Positions 1 through 7,714 are shown, counted from the first letter of the stretch. The stretch: DNA of 64,000 bases from Desulfomicrobium sp. UBA5193 (GCA_002412965.1 DHWB01000003.1:517149-581148), one strand, 5' to 3'. Program-made: numbers and translations. The notes: generated by a model not told the origin, from the sequence alone.

Positions 1-888
1 GTCTTCCCTGACCGACTGCGGCATCAGCCAGGAAAAAAACAGCAGAAAAATTCCGATGATGCAGGCCATGGTCAGGGCCAGGATGCCTGCGGTCATGGGG
101 GAGAGCTTGGTGACCATCTTCTGGGTGGGCATGTCCTCGCCCGCAGTGTCATCCGGCTGTGGCATCGCAAAATTTCGTTTGAAGTCCAAAGCTTCTTCGG
201 CATCGCAGGATTCTTGCGAATTCAAGGCTTTGAGCGCGAGGGTGATGGTCATCATGCGCAAAATGCCGATGACTCCGGCCGCTCTTTTGGCCAGGACCTC
301 CGGATTGGTGATCAGGTCGCTCGCCAGTCCCGCTCCGTCGAGCAGAAACTGGATATAGGCCATGGACTGTTCCCTGGTGAGCTTGGGAAGGTTCCAGATG
401 GCCCCGAGCAGATTGTAGATGGATCTGTTGTCCGGCCTAGCCAATCTGTGCACGATTTCGCCGTTTCCGATCAGCACGATCTGCAGCACGGTCTGCAGAT
501 GTTCTGCGAAAGTGAACAGCCCTCCGATAAAGGCAAAGTCTTCATCCGTCAGCAGATGCGCGTTGTCGATAAAGAGGAGAATCCGCTTTTTTTCGCGGAG
601 CAGGTTGAACAAAACCGCTTTATTTTCTGCTTCAGGTGAAAGTATTTTGTTTATAGTCTGAGAGAGAGTTTGTCCTGAAACTGCATTTACGATGACAGTA
701 TGGACTTGCTGTACTGCGTTGAGCCGGTTTAAGAAAAATGTCTTTCCTGATTTTGGAAAACCGATGACGCAACTGAGCGGTCGAAAATTTTGTATGTCCT
801 CCAAGACAGATTGAAAAACATCATCCATCTGCGGAGTGGTAAAGTTCTGCGCAGTCTCGGAGATGTGTTCAAAAGGAGATTCATGCAT
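1..888 (-). CDS. ExeA-like AAA ATPase with C-terminal membrane anchor (truncated at left edge)
   Basis: An open frame starts at the ATG at 888 (reads MHESPFEHIS) and runs off the left edge, giving 296 residues without a stop. An in-frame TGA at 895-897 rules out a longer N-terminus. A Walker A motif GFPKSGKT sits near residue 42 and a Walker B-like ILLFIDNAHLL near residue 95, followed by AAA-type text around the nucleotide site. Close to the window edge is a hydrophobic segment (AGILALTMACIIGIFLLFF). This layout, a cytoplasmic ATPase followed by one membrane span, is that of ExeA/GspA and related ATPases tied to secretion or envelope functions. The domain normally placed after the span, often peptidoglycan-binding, would lie outside the window. 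No other secretion gene is visible, so the pathway is unassigned. Confidence 0.72.
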   Translation of the reverse strand, partial: MHESPFEHISETAQNFTTPQMDDVFQSVLEDIQNFRPLSCVIGFPKSGKTFFLNRLNAVQQVHTVIVNAVSGQTLSQTINKILSPEAENKAVLFNLLREKKRILLFIDNAHLLTDEDFAFIGGLFTFAEHLQTVLQIVLIGNGEIVHRLARPDNRSIYNLLGAIWNLPKLTREQSMAYIQFLLDGAGLASDLITNPEVLAKRAAGVIGILRMMTITLALKALNSQESCDAEEALDFKRNFAMPQPDDTAGEDMPTQKMVTKLSPMTAGILALTMACIIGIFLLFFSWLMPQSVRED

Positions 889-1037
889 AAGATATCAATT
901 TTCCGGGAAATTGTTGGTTTGTTTCCGGATACGGATACGCGTAAGGGATTCTTCGTTTTATAAGTAGGTGTTGACGTAATTCTATGCAAGCTTTTTTTTA
1001 AAATATACAGCTATTATGCAGGGTTTGGTGGTTCTCA

Positions 1038-2042
1038 ATGACGTTTTTCCACGCGCTCCCCTTTTTTTCTCTGCTCGTGGCCATGTTGCTGTGGGGCAGC
1101 TCTTTCGTCGCCTTCAAGTATGCCGTGATGGTTTACGATCCCGTCGTTGTCGTGTTTGCGCGGATGATCATCTCGGCCATTCTTTTCCTGCTTGTTCTCC
1201 CGCTGTGGCGACCGCGTGTCGTGCACAAAAAAGATATGGGTTTCATGGTTTTCATGGCCTTGTGCGAGCCGTGTTTTTATTTCGTTTTCGAGGGTCAGGC
1301 GCTGACGCTGACCTCGGCGTCGCAGGCGGGGATGGTCGCGGCCACGCTGCCCGTACTGGTGGCAATGTGCGCGGGCTTTTTCCTGGGTGAGCGTCTGACC
1401 CGGCGATCCTGGACTGGCCTCTTCCTGGCCCTGGCAGGCGTGGCTTGGGTCAGCATCTCCGGAACTGCCACGGACGCGGCTCCAAGCCCAGTGCGAGGCA
1501 ATTTTCTGGAGCTGTTGGCCATGCTCTGCGCCGCCGGCTACACGGTGAGCATGAAGAAGCTGTGCGCCACCTATTCTCCCTGGTTTCTGACGGCGGTGCA
1601 GTCTTTGGTGGGAACCGTTTTTTTCCTGCCGCTGCTCTTTCTGCCATCGACCGCGCTGCCCGTGGCTTTTCCCATGGGACCAAGCATTGCGGTGCTGTAT
1701 CTGGGTGTCTGCATCAGCATCGGTGCGTATGGGCTCTATAATTACGGGATCAGCAAGCTGCCTGCCTGGCAAGCGTCGGCTTTCGTCAACCTGATTCCCG
1801 TTTTTTCCATGTTTTTGGGCTGGATCTGCCTGGGTGAATATCTCAATTTTTCCCAATTGGCCGGCGTAGCGGTTGTTTTTGCCGGAGTGCTACTGAGCCA
1901 GGAATGGCCGGTCGCGCGAAAACAAAACACCCTCGAACTCCATGCGGAGGACGAGGGTGCTTTGCTGAATTCGGAAGACATGCCGCTTTCAGTGGCTTCT
2001 TCCCTGGAGAACGCCAGTGTCCCGGTGCGAGGCAAGAACTGA
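1038..2042 (+). CDS. EamA/DMT-family inner-membrane transporter
   Basis: This 334-residue protein is almost entirely hydrophobic, with about ten predicted membrane segments in two similar halves. That is the usual architecture and length of drug/metabolite transporter (EamA, RhaT-like) proteins. The N-terminus has the family's typical LLWGSSFVAFK text, and the second half includes YLGVCISIGAYGLYN and later LGWICLGEYL. The last 40 residues are hydrophilic and cytoplasmic. Substrates of this family range from amino acids and nucleosides to drugs and cannot be read from the sequence. The gene stands alone, divergent from the ATPase at the left edge and convergent with the iron-sulfur gene that follows. 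A short GC hairpin (2048-2061) after the stop has no T-run. Confidence 0.85.
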   Translation: MTFFHALPFFSLLVAMLLWGSSFVAFKYAVMVYDPVVVVFARMIISAILFLLVLPLWRPRVVHKKDMGFMVFMALCEPCFYFVFEGQALTLTSASQAGMVAATLPVLVAMCAGFFLGERLTRRSWTGLFLALAGVAWVSISGTATDAAPSPVRGNFLELLAMLCAAGYTVSMKKLCATYSPWFLTAVQSLVGTVFFLPLLFLPSTALPVAFPMGPSIAVLYLGVCISIGAYGLYNYGISKLPAWQASAFVNLIPVFSMFLGWICLGEYLNFSQLAGVAVVFAGVLLSQEWPVARKQNTLELHAEDEGALLNSEDMPLSVASSLENASVPVRGKN

Positions 2043-2085
2043 CTCTAGGCGGCAAGCCGCCTCGCGGCCCTTTGCGTGAAGAATC

Positions 2086-2877
2086 CTAGAGGCGATTGAG
2101 GCCCAGGGGCGCCTGGACCGAAGGGCTTATTTTTTCTTCACTGACATTTCCGTCTCTGGCCACGATGGCCCGCACACAGGGAATGTCCCGGCCGCTTTGG
2201 GCCAGAGCCTGGCTGACGATGCGGGAAAGTCCCGAGCAGCAGGGCACTTCCATCTCAAGTACCGTGACGGAGTTGATGCGGTTCTGCGCGAAGACCTGCG
2301 TCAGACGCTCCACATATTCCCCTGCGTTGTCGAACTTCGGACAGCCGAGCATGATGGTTCGTCCGGCCAGGAAGCGCGCGTGAAAATCCGGTGTGGCTAC
2401 GGGGCAGCAATCTCCGGCGATCAGAAGATCGGCATCCTGCAGAAAAGGCGCGTGGGGCGGAATCAGCCGGATCTGGATCGGCCAATGGGACAGCGCCGAG
2501 CCCGCCTGACTGGACGGAACATTGGCCTTTGCACAGGGCTCCATCTGCATCATTCCTGCCGAAGGGCATCCTCCATGGCCGGGGGTGCGGGTCGTGACCT
2601 GAGCCGAGGGACAACCTGAATGGTGTCCGACTCCTCCCATCTTGCGCACATGCTCCATGGCCGCTTCCTCGTCGAAGTCATCCGCCTCGCGTTCGATGAT
2701 GTGCAGCGCGTCTTCGGGACAGTGGCCGATGCAGGCCCCGAGTCCGTCACAAAACATATCCCTCACGATCTTTGCCTTGCCGTCGATGATGGCCAAAGCG
2801 CCTTCGGCGCATCCGGTTACGCACTGGCCGCAGCCTGTGCACTTGTCTTCGTCTATTTCAATGATTTTTCTTTTCAT
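2086..2877 (-). CDS. Ferredoxin-type 4Fe-4S protein with cysteine-rich C-terminal half
   Basis: The 263-residue protein opens with two ferredoxin-like cluster motifs: CTGCGQCVTGC at residues 13-23, and CDGLGACIGHCPE near residues 43-55, where spacing is altered. The second half carries further cysteines (GDCCPVA, MLGCPKF, VPCCSGL) that could bind another cluster or metal. GGAGGAACGC directly precedes the ATG at 2877. From memory, similar proteins in anaerobic deltaproteobacteria often lie beside hybrid-cluster protein (hcp) genes and Crp/Fnr regulators and are presumed electron carriers. Here neither neighbour is present, so the redox partner is unknown. The gene is monocistronic and cytoplasmic: no signal peptide or membrane segment is seen. 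Confidence 0.85.
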   Translation of the reverse strand: MKRKIIEIDEDKCTGCGQCVTGCAEGALAIIDGKAKIVRDMFCDGLGACIGHCPEDALHIIEREADDFDEEAAMEHVRKMGGVGHHSGCPSAQVTTRTPGHGGCPSAGMMQMEPCAKANVPSSQAGSALSHWPIQIRLIPPHAPFLQDADLLIAGDCCPVATPDFHARFLAGRTIMLGCPKFDNAGEYVERLTQVFAQNRINSVTVLEMEVPCCSGLSRIVSQALAQSGRDIPCVRAIVARDGNVSEEKISPSVQAPLGLNRL

Positions 2878-3197
2878 GCGTTCCTCCGCTATTTGTTGCG
2901 TGAGTCCTGTTTATGGGCTTTGAGATATGACCGCTTTGAGCCATGTCAAAAATGGGGAGATTTCGGGGCAAGATCATTACCATGCCCTATTGTCCTGTAA
3001 ATGAAGGGGCGGGTATTGTTCAATCACCGGCAAAAATGTCGGTATTCCGAATAAATCGAGCAGGTGCGATATGTTGGAACTCATGAGAAAGCCCCATACT
3101 GTAGGATTGACGGATATCTGTCTGCGTGTCCCCTCCGGGGATGCCTTACGGATTAGCAAGGCCATTGCAGGACCTCCTGAACAGGACCGGTGAGCAT
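2878..3197. other. Intergenic stretch with no convincing gene
   Basis: This 320-base stretch separates the divergent iron-sulfur and Xre genes. A plus-strand frame is open from 3005 to 3192 and contains an ATG at 3071, giving a possible 40-residue peptide (begins MLELMRKPHT) whose TGA at 3190-3192 lies just before the Xre start. It has no recognisable family and no clear ribosome-binding site. It might be a short partner or a remnant. No strong promoter or hairpin stands out. Confidence 0.3.
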
Positions 3198-3446
3198 ATG
3201 CGCGAGGTCAGCATCGAGGGCGACGAGCTTTTCGCGTTGGACGAGGTGTTCCCTGACAGCACGCCAGGTGCATTACTGAAAGGTGCCCGCTACAAAGAGG
3301 ACATGACCCAGGCGCAACTCGCCAAGGCTTCAGGGATTGCTCGTCGGCATATTTCCGAGATGGAGAACGATCGTCGCCCCATCGGCAAAGAGCGGGCCAG
3401 GCGGTTGGCTGAAGTGCTGAAGGTGGACTACCGGGTGTTTTTGTAG
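3198..3446 (+). CDS. Xre-family helix-turn-helix regulator (orphan)
   Basis: Starting at the ATG at 3198, this encodes 82 residues. Residues 28-80 form a Cro/C1-type HTH: MTQAQLAKASGIARRHIS, then EMENDRRPIGKERARRLAEVL. It ends with DYRVFL, a usual end for a small HTH_3 antitoxin or repressor. The longer frame from 3126 would add 24 residues of poor coding character, so I prefer 3198, although its ribosome-binding site (GGTGAG) is weak. Small Xre proteins of this size are often antitoxins or phage-type repressors. No toxin of a known family lies next to it; the nearest candidates are the short open frames on either side and the RhuM-Fic gene at 3691-4653 on the other strand. Confidence 0.75.
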   Translation: MREVSIEGDELFALDEVFPDSTPGALLKGARYKEDMTQAQLAKASGIARRHISEMENDRRPIGKERARRLAEVLKVDYRVFL

Positions 3447-3464
3447 GGGGGCTGCGTCGCTTGC

Positions 3465-3638
3465 GTGAGCCCCGGCTACATCTGCGGCTCCGGGCACATT
3501 ACCGTGACCTCGGACAATCGGGAACTTGTTCCGTCCCTTCGGTATCCAGGTCAACTCCGGCACATACTGCAGGGCGCTGCGCAGTTGGAACGGAGCATGA
3601 TGTCGCAGATCGATTTGACAACGCTTGAGAGTGACTGA
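3465..3638 (+). CDS. Possible 57-residue ORF or gene remnant
   Basis: A frame opening at the GTG at 3465 reads 57 residues to a TGA at 3636-3638. The text looks more protein-like than random (begins MSPGYICGSGHITVTSDN, ends LTTLESD) but I recognise no family. It starts 19 bases after the Xre gene, and GGGGGG just after that gene's stop is a poor ribosome-binding site. It may be a translated small protein co-transcribed with the regulator, or the tail of a decayed gene. It could equally be a chance open frame. Confidence 0.25.
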   Translation: MSPGYICGSGHITVTSDNRELVPSLRYPGQLRHILQGAAQLERSMMSQIDLTTLESD

Positions 3639-3690
3639 GTGGATGCAATGGTCTTGGGCTGTTTGATGCTTTTTTGGGGCGTGCCATGAA

Positions 3691-4653
3691 TCAGGATTCC
3701 GTGATCAGGTTGACGATGAGGCGGATGAGCAAGTTCTTGTTGGCCGGCTGGCTTTCGGCCACCAGCAGGGTCAGGGCGGTCAGGGCGGCGTCCCCAATGA
3801 CACGGACCATGTTTTCCTGGTGTAGGTACAGGATAAAGAGCAGGGACGCGATGCGCTTGTTGCCGTCCGTAAAAGGATGATCCTTGATGATGAAATACAA
3901 CAGGTGCGCGGCCTTGAGTTCGCGACTGGCGTACAGAGGCTCGCCGAACATGGTCTGTTCGATGTTGCCGAGAATGGCGGCCAAGGCATCACCGCGCTCC
4001 AGGCCGAACAAGGACGTGGCATCACCCCGTCCGGCCTGATCGGCTTTTAGACCAGCAATGGCTGACGAGGCGAGGTCATAGTTCAGCACGCCCCGAGCGG
4101 GCTGGCAGCCTTCGGGCAGAGCCAGACTGTCCTCGTCGTATTGCAGCAGAAGCCGCCAGGTCCTGGCGTAGCCGGAAATCAGGGCCACCACGGCCTGCCC
4201 TGTGTCTGAAACCAGCCTGTTGGTGATCAGGGTGCGGGCCAGCAGGTCCAGCGCGGCCTGGGCTTCTTCCACGCCGCCTTCGGCCAGACGCTGTCGATTC
4301 AGGGAATACCCCCTGAGAAGATGGTCTTTCAGAACCGATGTGGCCCATTGCCGGAATCGCACGCCGCGCGAGGATTTGACCCGATAGCCAACCGAAATAA
4401 TGACATCCAGATTGTAATACTCGGTTTGATAGGTTTTTCCGTCGGCCGCAGTATGTGCAAAAAATGCACGAACTGCCTCCTGGTTGAGTTCTCCATCCCG
4501 AAACACGTTGCGAACATGCTTGGTAATGACCGAGCGTTCCCGGCCAAACAACTCCGCCATCTGCGCCTGGGTCAGCCAGACGGTGTCGCCTTCCAGAGTC
4601 ACCTGCACCGGGTTGGGAGCGTCCGGGTCTTCGTAGATGATGATCTCGCTCAT
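3691..4653 (-). CDS. RhuM-family protein with C-terminal Fic/Doc domain
   Basis: The 320-residue protein has an N-terminal RhuM region (VWLTQAQMAELFGRERS, then VITKHVRNVFRDGEL and YYNLDVIISVGYRVKS) of about 130 residues. The C-terminal part has Fic-fold features ending in HPFTDGNKRIAS at residues 259-270. The canonical AMP-transferring Fic motif is HPFx(D/E)GNGRxxR. Here the GNK in place of GNG resembles Doc, which phosphorylates elongation factor Tu. Whether this protein uses ATP for phosphate or AMP transfer is not known. RhuM was named from a Salmonella pathogenicity island, and such genes are common in accessory DNA. No Phd-like antitoxin is adjacent. A good promoter (perfect -10) lies 40 bases upstream, so the gene is probably expressed alone. 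Confidence 0.85.
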   Translation of the reverse strand: MSEIIIYEDPDAPNPVQVTLEGDTVWLTQAQMAELFGRERSVITKHVRNVFRDGELNQEAVRAFFAHTAADGKTYQTEYYNLDVIISVGYRVKSSRGVRFRQWATSVLKDHLLRGYSLNRQRLAEGGVEEAQAALDLLARTLITNRLVSDTGQAVVALISGYARTWRLLLQYDEDSLALPEGCQPARGVLNYDLASSAIAGLKADQAGRGDATSLFGLERGDALAAILGNIEQTMFGEPLYASRELKAAHLLYFIIKDHPFTDGNKRIASLLFILYLHQENMVRVIGDAALTALTLLVAESQPANKNLLIRLIVNLITES

Positions 4654-4692
4654 GGCCGCACATCTCTCTGAAGTTCGAGTACTAGTGATGTC

Positions 4693-4720
4693 ATTATATT
4701 CTCTCTAACGCCTGCTTCAG
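4693..4720 (-). promoter_or_regulatory. Candidate sigma70 promoter of the RhuM-Fic gene
   Basis: On the minus strand a perfect TATAAT occupies 4698-4693. A half-matching -35 (CTGAAG, 4720-4715) lies 16 bases upstream. Transcription would begin about 30-35 bases before the ATG at 4653. Judged by eye only. Confidence 0.45.
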
Positions 4721-4769
4721 GAGCACTACGAACAAAATACGCAGTCAGTTGCAACCCATTTTTATGAAA

Positions 4770-5075
4770 CTATTCAAAAACTGGGCGCATAAATGATCGC
4801 TCGAAACTAAGGAAGCATTTGGTTTCTGCGTAGTATTTCATTGCCGCCTGGCAGTCAGGATCTTCAGCCGCTTGCGCTCTATATCGTTCGTATTCGGCGA
4901 GATTTGGAAAGGAGAATAAAGCCAAGGCAATATCATTGGCTCCTTCATGTGGCATAAAGTATCCGTGGTGGTTACCACCGAATTTTTCAACGAGTGGTAT
5001 CCAAAGCTTTGCATAATGCTCAAACTCCTTGAGTTTGAAAGGATCAATGACGTAACGAAGATAGCACGTGACCAT
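4770..5075 (-). CDS. NIPSNAP-family protein
   Basis: This 101-residue protein (begins MVTCYLRYVIDPFKLKEFE, with WIPLVEKFGGNHHGYFMPHEG in the centre) matches the NIPSNAP dimeric ferredoxin-like fold in length and text. Bacterial members are small cytoplasmic proteins of unsettled function. The FGGxxxGYF and the C-terminal aromatic/charged segment (ETKCFLSFERSFMRPVFE) are typical. AAAGGAG lies just before the ATG at 5075. It is monocistronic between the RhuM-Fic gene and the amino-acid ABC operon, so context gives no clue to its role. Confidence 0.85.
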   Translation of the reverse strand: MVTCYLRYVIDPFKLKEFEHYAKLWIPLVEKFGGNHHGYFMPHEGANDIALALFSFPNLAEYERYRAQAAEDPDCQAAMKYYAETKCFLSFERSFMRPVFE

Positions 5076-5322
5076 TCTTTTCTCCTTTATGTCCTGATGT
5101 AGAGCTAATCAGGCGGCGACGGCGCTGCGTATTGCAAACAAGGTGTCCCTTCGAAGATGGGGGAACAGCAAGCACGAATTTTTCCGATGTCTCTAAACGA
5201 TTTGTCTTTTGGAGAGCAACAACTTCTTTTGCCATACCTAGTTGTACTCATACGTATTTCTGGTTAATAATCACGTCGCAAATTCCGTAGCCTCCATTTC
5301 ATGGATCACCATCCTCCAGAAA
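5076..5322. other. Upstream region of the NIPSNAP gene
   Basis: I see no gene here. The stretch is moderately AT-rich around 5245-5290 and presumably holds the NIPSNAP promoter, but no -35/-10 pair is clear. The open frame on the minus strand (5044-5235) overlaps the NIPSNAP start and has no family resemblance. Confidence 0.4.
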
Positions 5323-5362
5323 TGAAAACGCCCGCCCGAACCTTTTTGGTCCGGCGGGCGTT
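5323..5362 (-). terminator. Intrinsic terminator of the amino-acid ABC operon
   Basis: Perfect 10-bp arms AACGCCCGCC (5327-5336) and GGCGGGCGTT (5353-5362) enclose a 16-base loop. Reading the minus strand, the stem runs into TTTTC. It lies 22 bases after the last gene of the operon. Confidence 0.85.
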
Positions 5363-5384
5363 CTTTCGCTCGGCTTCCCCGTAT

Positions 5385-5852
5385 CTACGCTTCCACAGCA
5401 GCCAGCTTGGGAACGGGAGCGGGTTTGGGGGCTGTCTTGCGGTTGATGCGTTCCTGAAGCTTCTGAGCGGCCAGACGAGTGTCTCCGGGCGCGGCCAGGA
5501 AGAGCATCTCGCCCTTTGGGGTGAACCAGTGCCAGCCTTCGGGCTTGGTCAGCAGGATGGCTCCTTTCCGTTCGAGATATTCGAGATCCTTGCCTTCTTC
5601 GACGGCATGTTGAAGCTGCTCCTGCAGGTTGTCCGTTTCCAGCACGATGGAGGCGGTGCGGAAGAGTTCGAAGGCGCCGTGGGAGATGTCCATGAGCAGG
5701 CCCTGGTCCGGGGTCTTCTTGGTGCTCAGGGCTTTTTCCAATTCCAGCAGATCCTTCTTCAAATCTTTCAGTTCAGCAATGGCCATGTCCCGGGCCATGT
5801 CTCCCTGTTCCTTGATGGTCTTGGCCAATTGGTTCTGTAACACCTTGCTCAT
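5385..5852 (-). CDS. Conserved hypothetical protein, last gene of the amino-acid ABC operon
   Basis: I chose the ATG at 5852 because GAGGAAGG lies 5-8 bases before it. The frame extends upstream only inside the ATPase gene. The 155-residue product (begins MSKVLQNQLAKTIKEQGD) is soluble. It has a charged, probably helical N-terminal half (residues 1-45), then a region with EYLERKGAILLTKPEGWHW and a tail rich in Pro, Ala and Lys. No enzyme motif is visible. It starts 31 bases after the ATPase stop and precedes the operon terminator, so it is co-transcribed with an amino-acid uptake system and DDAH. A regulatory or accessory role is only a guess. Confidence 0.75.
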   Translation of the reverse strand: MSKVLQNQLAKTIKEQGDMARDMAIAELKDLKKDLLELEKALSTKKTPDQGLLMDISHGAFELFRTASIVLETDNLQEQLQHAVEEGKDLEYLERKGAILLTKPEGWHWFTPKGEMLFLAAPGDTRLAAQKLQERINRKTAPKPAPVPKLAAVEA

Positions 5853-5883
5853 CTCGCGCCTTCCTCGGGTTGTCGTTGCCTGA

Positions 5884-6630
5884 TCAGAGAATCTGTCCCA
5901 AAAACTCCTTGGTCCGTTCCAGGGTTGGCGCGGTGAAAAAATGTTCGGGCGCGCCCTGTTCCAAAATTTCGCCTTTGTCCATGAAGAGGACTCGGTCCGC
6001 CACCTCGCGCGCAAAGCCCATTTCGTGGGTGACCACGACCATGGTCATGCCTTCCCGGGCCAGGTTTTTCATGACGTCAAGAACCTCGCCGACCATCTCG
6101 GGGTCAAGGGCGGAGGTGGGTTCGTCGAAGAGCATGATCTTCGGGTCCATGGCCAGGGATCTTGCAATGGCCACGCGCTGTTGCTGTCCGCCGGAAAGCT
6201 GGTCGGGCTTGGCCGCGAATTTTTCGGCGATGCCGACCTTTTCCAGCAGCGCCATGGCCTTGGCTTCGGCCTCGCCCTTCGAGCGTCCGCGCACCGTCAT
6301 CTGGGCCATGGTCAAATTGTCCAGCACCGTCTTGTGGGGGAAAAGGTTGAAGGATTGGAAGACCATGCCCACTTCGGCGCGGATGGCGTTGATATCGCAT
6401 TTGGGGTCGAGAATGTCCACGCCGTCGATGATGATGTGTCCGGAATCCGCGTATTCCAGCCGGTTCAGGCAGCGCAGAAATGTGGACTTGCCCGAGCCTG
6501 ACGGTCCGATGATGACCACCACCTCTCCCGGCGCTACGGTGCAGGATACGCGGTTCAGGGCCTGCAGGCGTTCCGGCGTGTAGAAGAACTTGTCGATGTG
6601 CTGAACGTCGATGATGGGCGGTGTGGGCAT
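5884..6630 (-). CDS. Polar amino-acid ABC transporter, ATP-binding subunit
   Basis: The 248-residue protein has all the motifs of a GlnQ/HisP-type ATPase: Walker A GPSGSGKST near residue 39, Q-loop VFQSFNLFPH, signature LSGGQQQRVAIARSL, Walker B IMLFDEPTSALDPE and the switch histidine in VVVTHEMGFA. It would energise uptake through the permease at 6640-7644. The start is 9 bases after the permease stop, so the two are translationally close. A zinc-ribbon gene and a dimethylarginine hydrolase in the same operon suggest arginine or methylated arginine as substrate. That is an inference: sequence alone does not set specificity. Confidence 0.92.
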   Translation of the reverse strand: MPTPPIIDVQHIDKFFYTPERLQALNRVSCTVAPGEVVVIIGPSGSGKSTFLRCLNRLEYADSGHIIIDGVDILDPKCDINAIRAEVGMVFQSFNLFPHKTVLDNLTMAQMTVRGRSKGEAEAKAMALLEKVGIAEKFAAKPDQLSGGQQQRVAIARSLAMDPKIMLFDEPTSALDPEMVGEVLDVMKNLAREGMTMVVVTHEMGFAREVADRVLFMDKGEILEQGAPEHFFTAPTLERTKEFLGQIL

Positions 6631-6639
6631 GTATATCCT

Positions 6640-7644
6640 CTAGATGGCCTTGCGTTCGAGATATTGCACGAACATGGACAGGGTAAAGGTCAGGACCAGG
6701 TACAAAATTGCGCACACGATCCATATTTCAAAAGGCTGCAGGGAAGAGGACACGACCTCGCGCGAGGCCTTGGTCAGTTCGCGGATGGAAATGACGCCGA
6801 GCAGCGAGGAATCCTTGACCAGGCTGATGAACTGTCCGGCCAGAGGGGGCAGGATGCGTCGGAAGGCCTGGGGCAGGATGACCTTGCGCATGGCCTGGGG
6901 GTAGGTCATGCCAAGGGATCTGGCCGCTTCCATCTGTCCACGGTGCACGGACTGAATGCCGGCCCGCACGATCTCGGCGGTATACGCGCCGGTGAAGATG
7001 GCCAAGGCCATGACGCCAAACCAGAGGGGCGAAATCTGCCCTAGGTTAGCCTGGGCCAGTATGCTGTTGATGACCGTGCCGACCACGAAATACCACAGAA
7101 AAATTTGCACCAGGAGCGGCGAGCCGCGAATGAGTTCAATATAAGTGATGGCGCCCCAGCGCAGGGCCGGGTTGTCCGAGATGCGGGCCAGACCCGTGAA
7201 AAGACCGAGCAGGATGCCGAAGATGATGGCCAGGGCGCTGACCTCCAGGGTCAGCCACAGACCTTCGACCAGGATGCCGGGCTTCCAGTAGGAATGGAAG
7301 CCGATGCTGTCACCGACATAGACATAATCGCCCTGGGCCAGCAGGAGCGACGTCTTGGGCAGAACGTGGCTTTCCTCGCCATCGTCCCCGTTGACGACCA
7401 CGCGCACATCTTCCCCGGTCGGTTCGATGGAGGTTATTCTTCCTTCCATCTCCGCGCGGATGTTGACTTTTTCCTCGTACAGGAAATATTGGGGCACCCG
7501 GTTCCATCTCCACGTGTATTCCACTTTTTTCGTGGCGTAGTAGAGCAAGGCCATGGAGCCGCACAGAACCAAAATGAAGGCGGTGCCCCAGAACTGGTAG
7601 TAAAATTTGCTTTTGGGCCGATCGAGTCCTGTGTACGTGGCCAT
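6640..7644 (-). CDS. Polar amino-acid ABC permease with extra N-terminal periplasmic domain
   Basis: The C-terminal 220 residues are a normal HisM/GlnP permease, with the coupling segment EAARSLGMTYPQAMRKVILP and about five membrane spans. The protein is 334 residues long, roughly 110 more than usual. The addition consists of a membrane span (FWGTAFILVLCGSMALLYY, residues 19-37) and about 70 hydrophilic residues (38-108) before the normal first span. That soluble part would lie in the periplasm. Its VRVVVNGDDGEESH and SLLLAQGDYVYVGDSI text suggests a small beta-rich fold. It may help dock the binding protein or sense ligand. The gene follows the binding-protein gene across a strong terminator. 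Confidence 0.9.
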   Translation of the reverse strand: MATYTGLDRPKSKFYYQFWGTAFILVLCGSMALLYYATKKVEYTWRWNRVPQYFLYEEKVNIRAEMEGRITSIEPTGEDVRVVVNGDDGEESHVLPKTSLLLAQGDYVYVGDSIGFHSYWKPGILVEGLWLTLEVSALAIIFGILLGLFTGLARISDNPALRWGAITYIELIRGSPLLVQIFLWYFVVGTVINSILAQANLGQISPLWFGVMALAIFTGAYTAEIVRAGIQSVHRGQMEAARSLGMTYPQAMRKVILPQAFRRILPPLAGQFISLVKDSSLLGVISIRELTKASREVVSSSLQPFEIWIVCAILYLVLTFTLSMFVQYLERKAI

Positions 7645-7670
7645 TATCCGTCCTGCTGATGATGAATCAT

Positions 7671-7706
7671 AAAAACGAGGGATCCGGCCCAGAAGCCGGA
7701 TCCCTC
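7671..7706 (-). terminator. Intrinsic terminator between the binding-protein and permease genes
   Basis: Read on the minus strand, GAGGGATCCGGC pairs perfectly with GCCGGATCCCTC (arms 7706-7695 and 7688-7677) and is followed by GTTTTT. It starts 9 bases after the binding-protein stop and ends 27 bases before the permease start. Partial readthrough would make binding protein in excess of the membrane subunits. Confidence 0.85.
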
Positions 7707-7714
7707 AACACGTT

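Noticed and set aside
2048..2061. GGCGGC-AA-GCCGCC hairpin after the EamA transporter gene
   Set aside because: The two-base loop is too small for a stable hairpin of this type and there is no T-run, so I do not call a terminator.
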